Assembly (NCBI GenBank): GCA_023419515.1
Contig: JAEZXW010000095.1
Span: forward strand, 1-13,794
Direction of reading: 5' to 3'
DNA length: 13,794 bases
Source: Actinomycetes bacterium
GTDB taxonomy: Bacteria > Actinomycetota > Coriobacteriia > Coriobacteriales > JAEZXW01
In this document: positions 13,704 to 13,794 of the stretch, one piece after another
How the letters are laid out: each line of letters starts with the position of its first letter
Numbering within the stretch: position 1 is the first letter of the stretch
Notes under the pieces: generated by a model
Database searches by the model: none
What the model saw: only the letters and a program-made list of their open reading frames with translations
Told to the model about the DNA's origin: nothing
Position numbers and translations under genes: made by a program

Positions 13704-13794
13704 TGGTGCCCTCCTTTTCGTTTGTTGTTTCACAATAACGATCAGGATAAGCCCGGCGAACAGGCGTGCTCGAGATTGCGATTTGCTTATAGCC
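13704..13794 (-). other. Leader region upstream of rny, to the right window edge
   Basis: Apart from the AAGGAGGG ribosome binding site (13709-13716) nothing firm is seen. Two minus-strand frames stay open to the edge, so the end of an upstream gene cannot be excluded, but neither translation resembles a known family. No convincing promoter. Confidence 0.3.

Overview
This 13.8 kb window looks like chromosomal sequence from a Gram-positive, moderate-GC (about 50% by eye) actinobacterium. The best fit is class Coriobacteriia. The clues are nrdR, a LysM membrane protein and a divergent lexA side by side (an arrangement known from Actinobacteria), a tight rny / ATPase / spoVS / miaB / miaA / hflX run, and strong GGAGG-type ribosome binding sites. 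The genus is an inference and could not be checked.

Left part (1-2747), DNA damage and nucleotide metabolism. On the minus strand lie a LysM/TM protein, nrdR, dut and the 5' end of an AzgA/NCS2-type nucleobase permease that runs off the left edge. lexA is divergent on the plus strand. Its promoter carries a recognisable SOS box (1905-1918) overlapping the -35 element. The LysM protein resembles the SOS-induced division inhibitors YneA, DivS and Rv2719c in position and architecture.

Middle part (2748-5927), an accessory-looking catabolic pair. A 429-base non-coding stretch holds a perfect 26-base inverted repeat (3086-3111). It is followed by an OFA-like MFS transporter and an M20D metallo-amidohydrolase, closed by a strong, probably bidirectional, terminator (5754-5788). 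The likely theme is import of an acylated or conjugated small acid or amino acid and its hydrolysis in the cytoplasm.

Right part (5928-13703), one long minus-strand run. In transcription order it holds rny (RNase Y), an orphan GHKL-fold ATPase, spoVS, miaB, miaA, hflX and a TetR-family regulator. Several junctions overlap. hflX carries a one-base frameshift near 7953 that splits an otherwise complete protein in two. The TetR-type protein has an extra transposase-like helix-turn-helix at its N terminus. The GHKL ATPase has no recognisable partner domain and is the least understood gene in the window. A short imperfect duplication sits at its junction with rny.

No tRNA, rRNA, CRISPR array or complete insertion sequence was seen.
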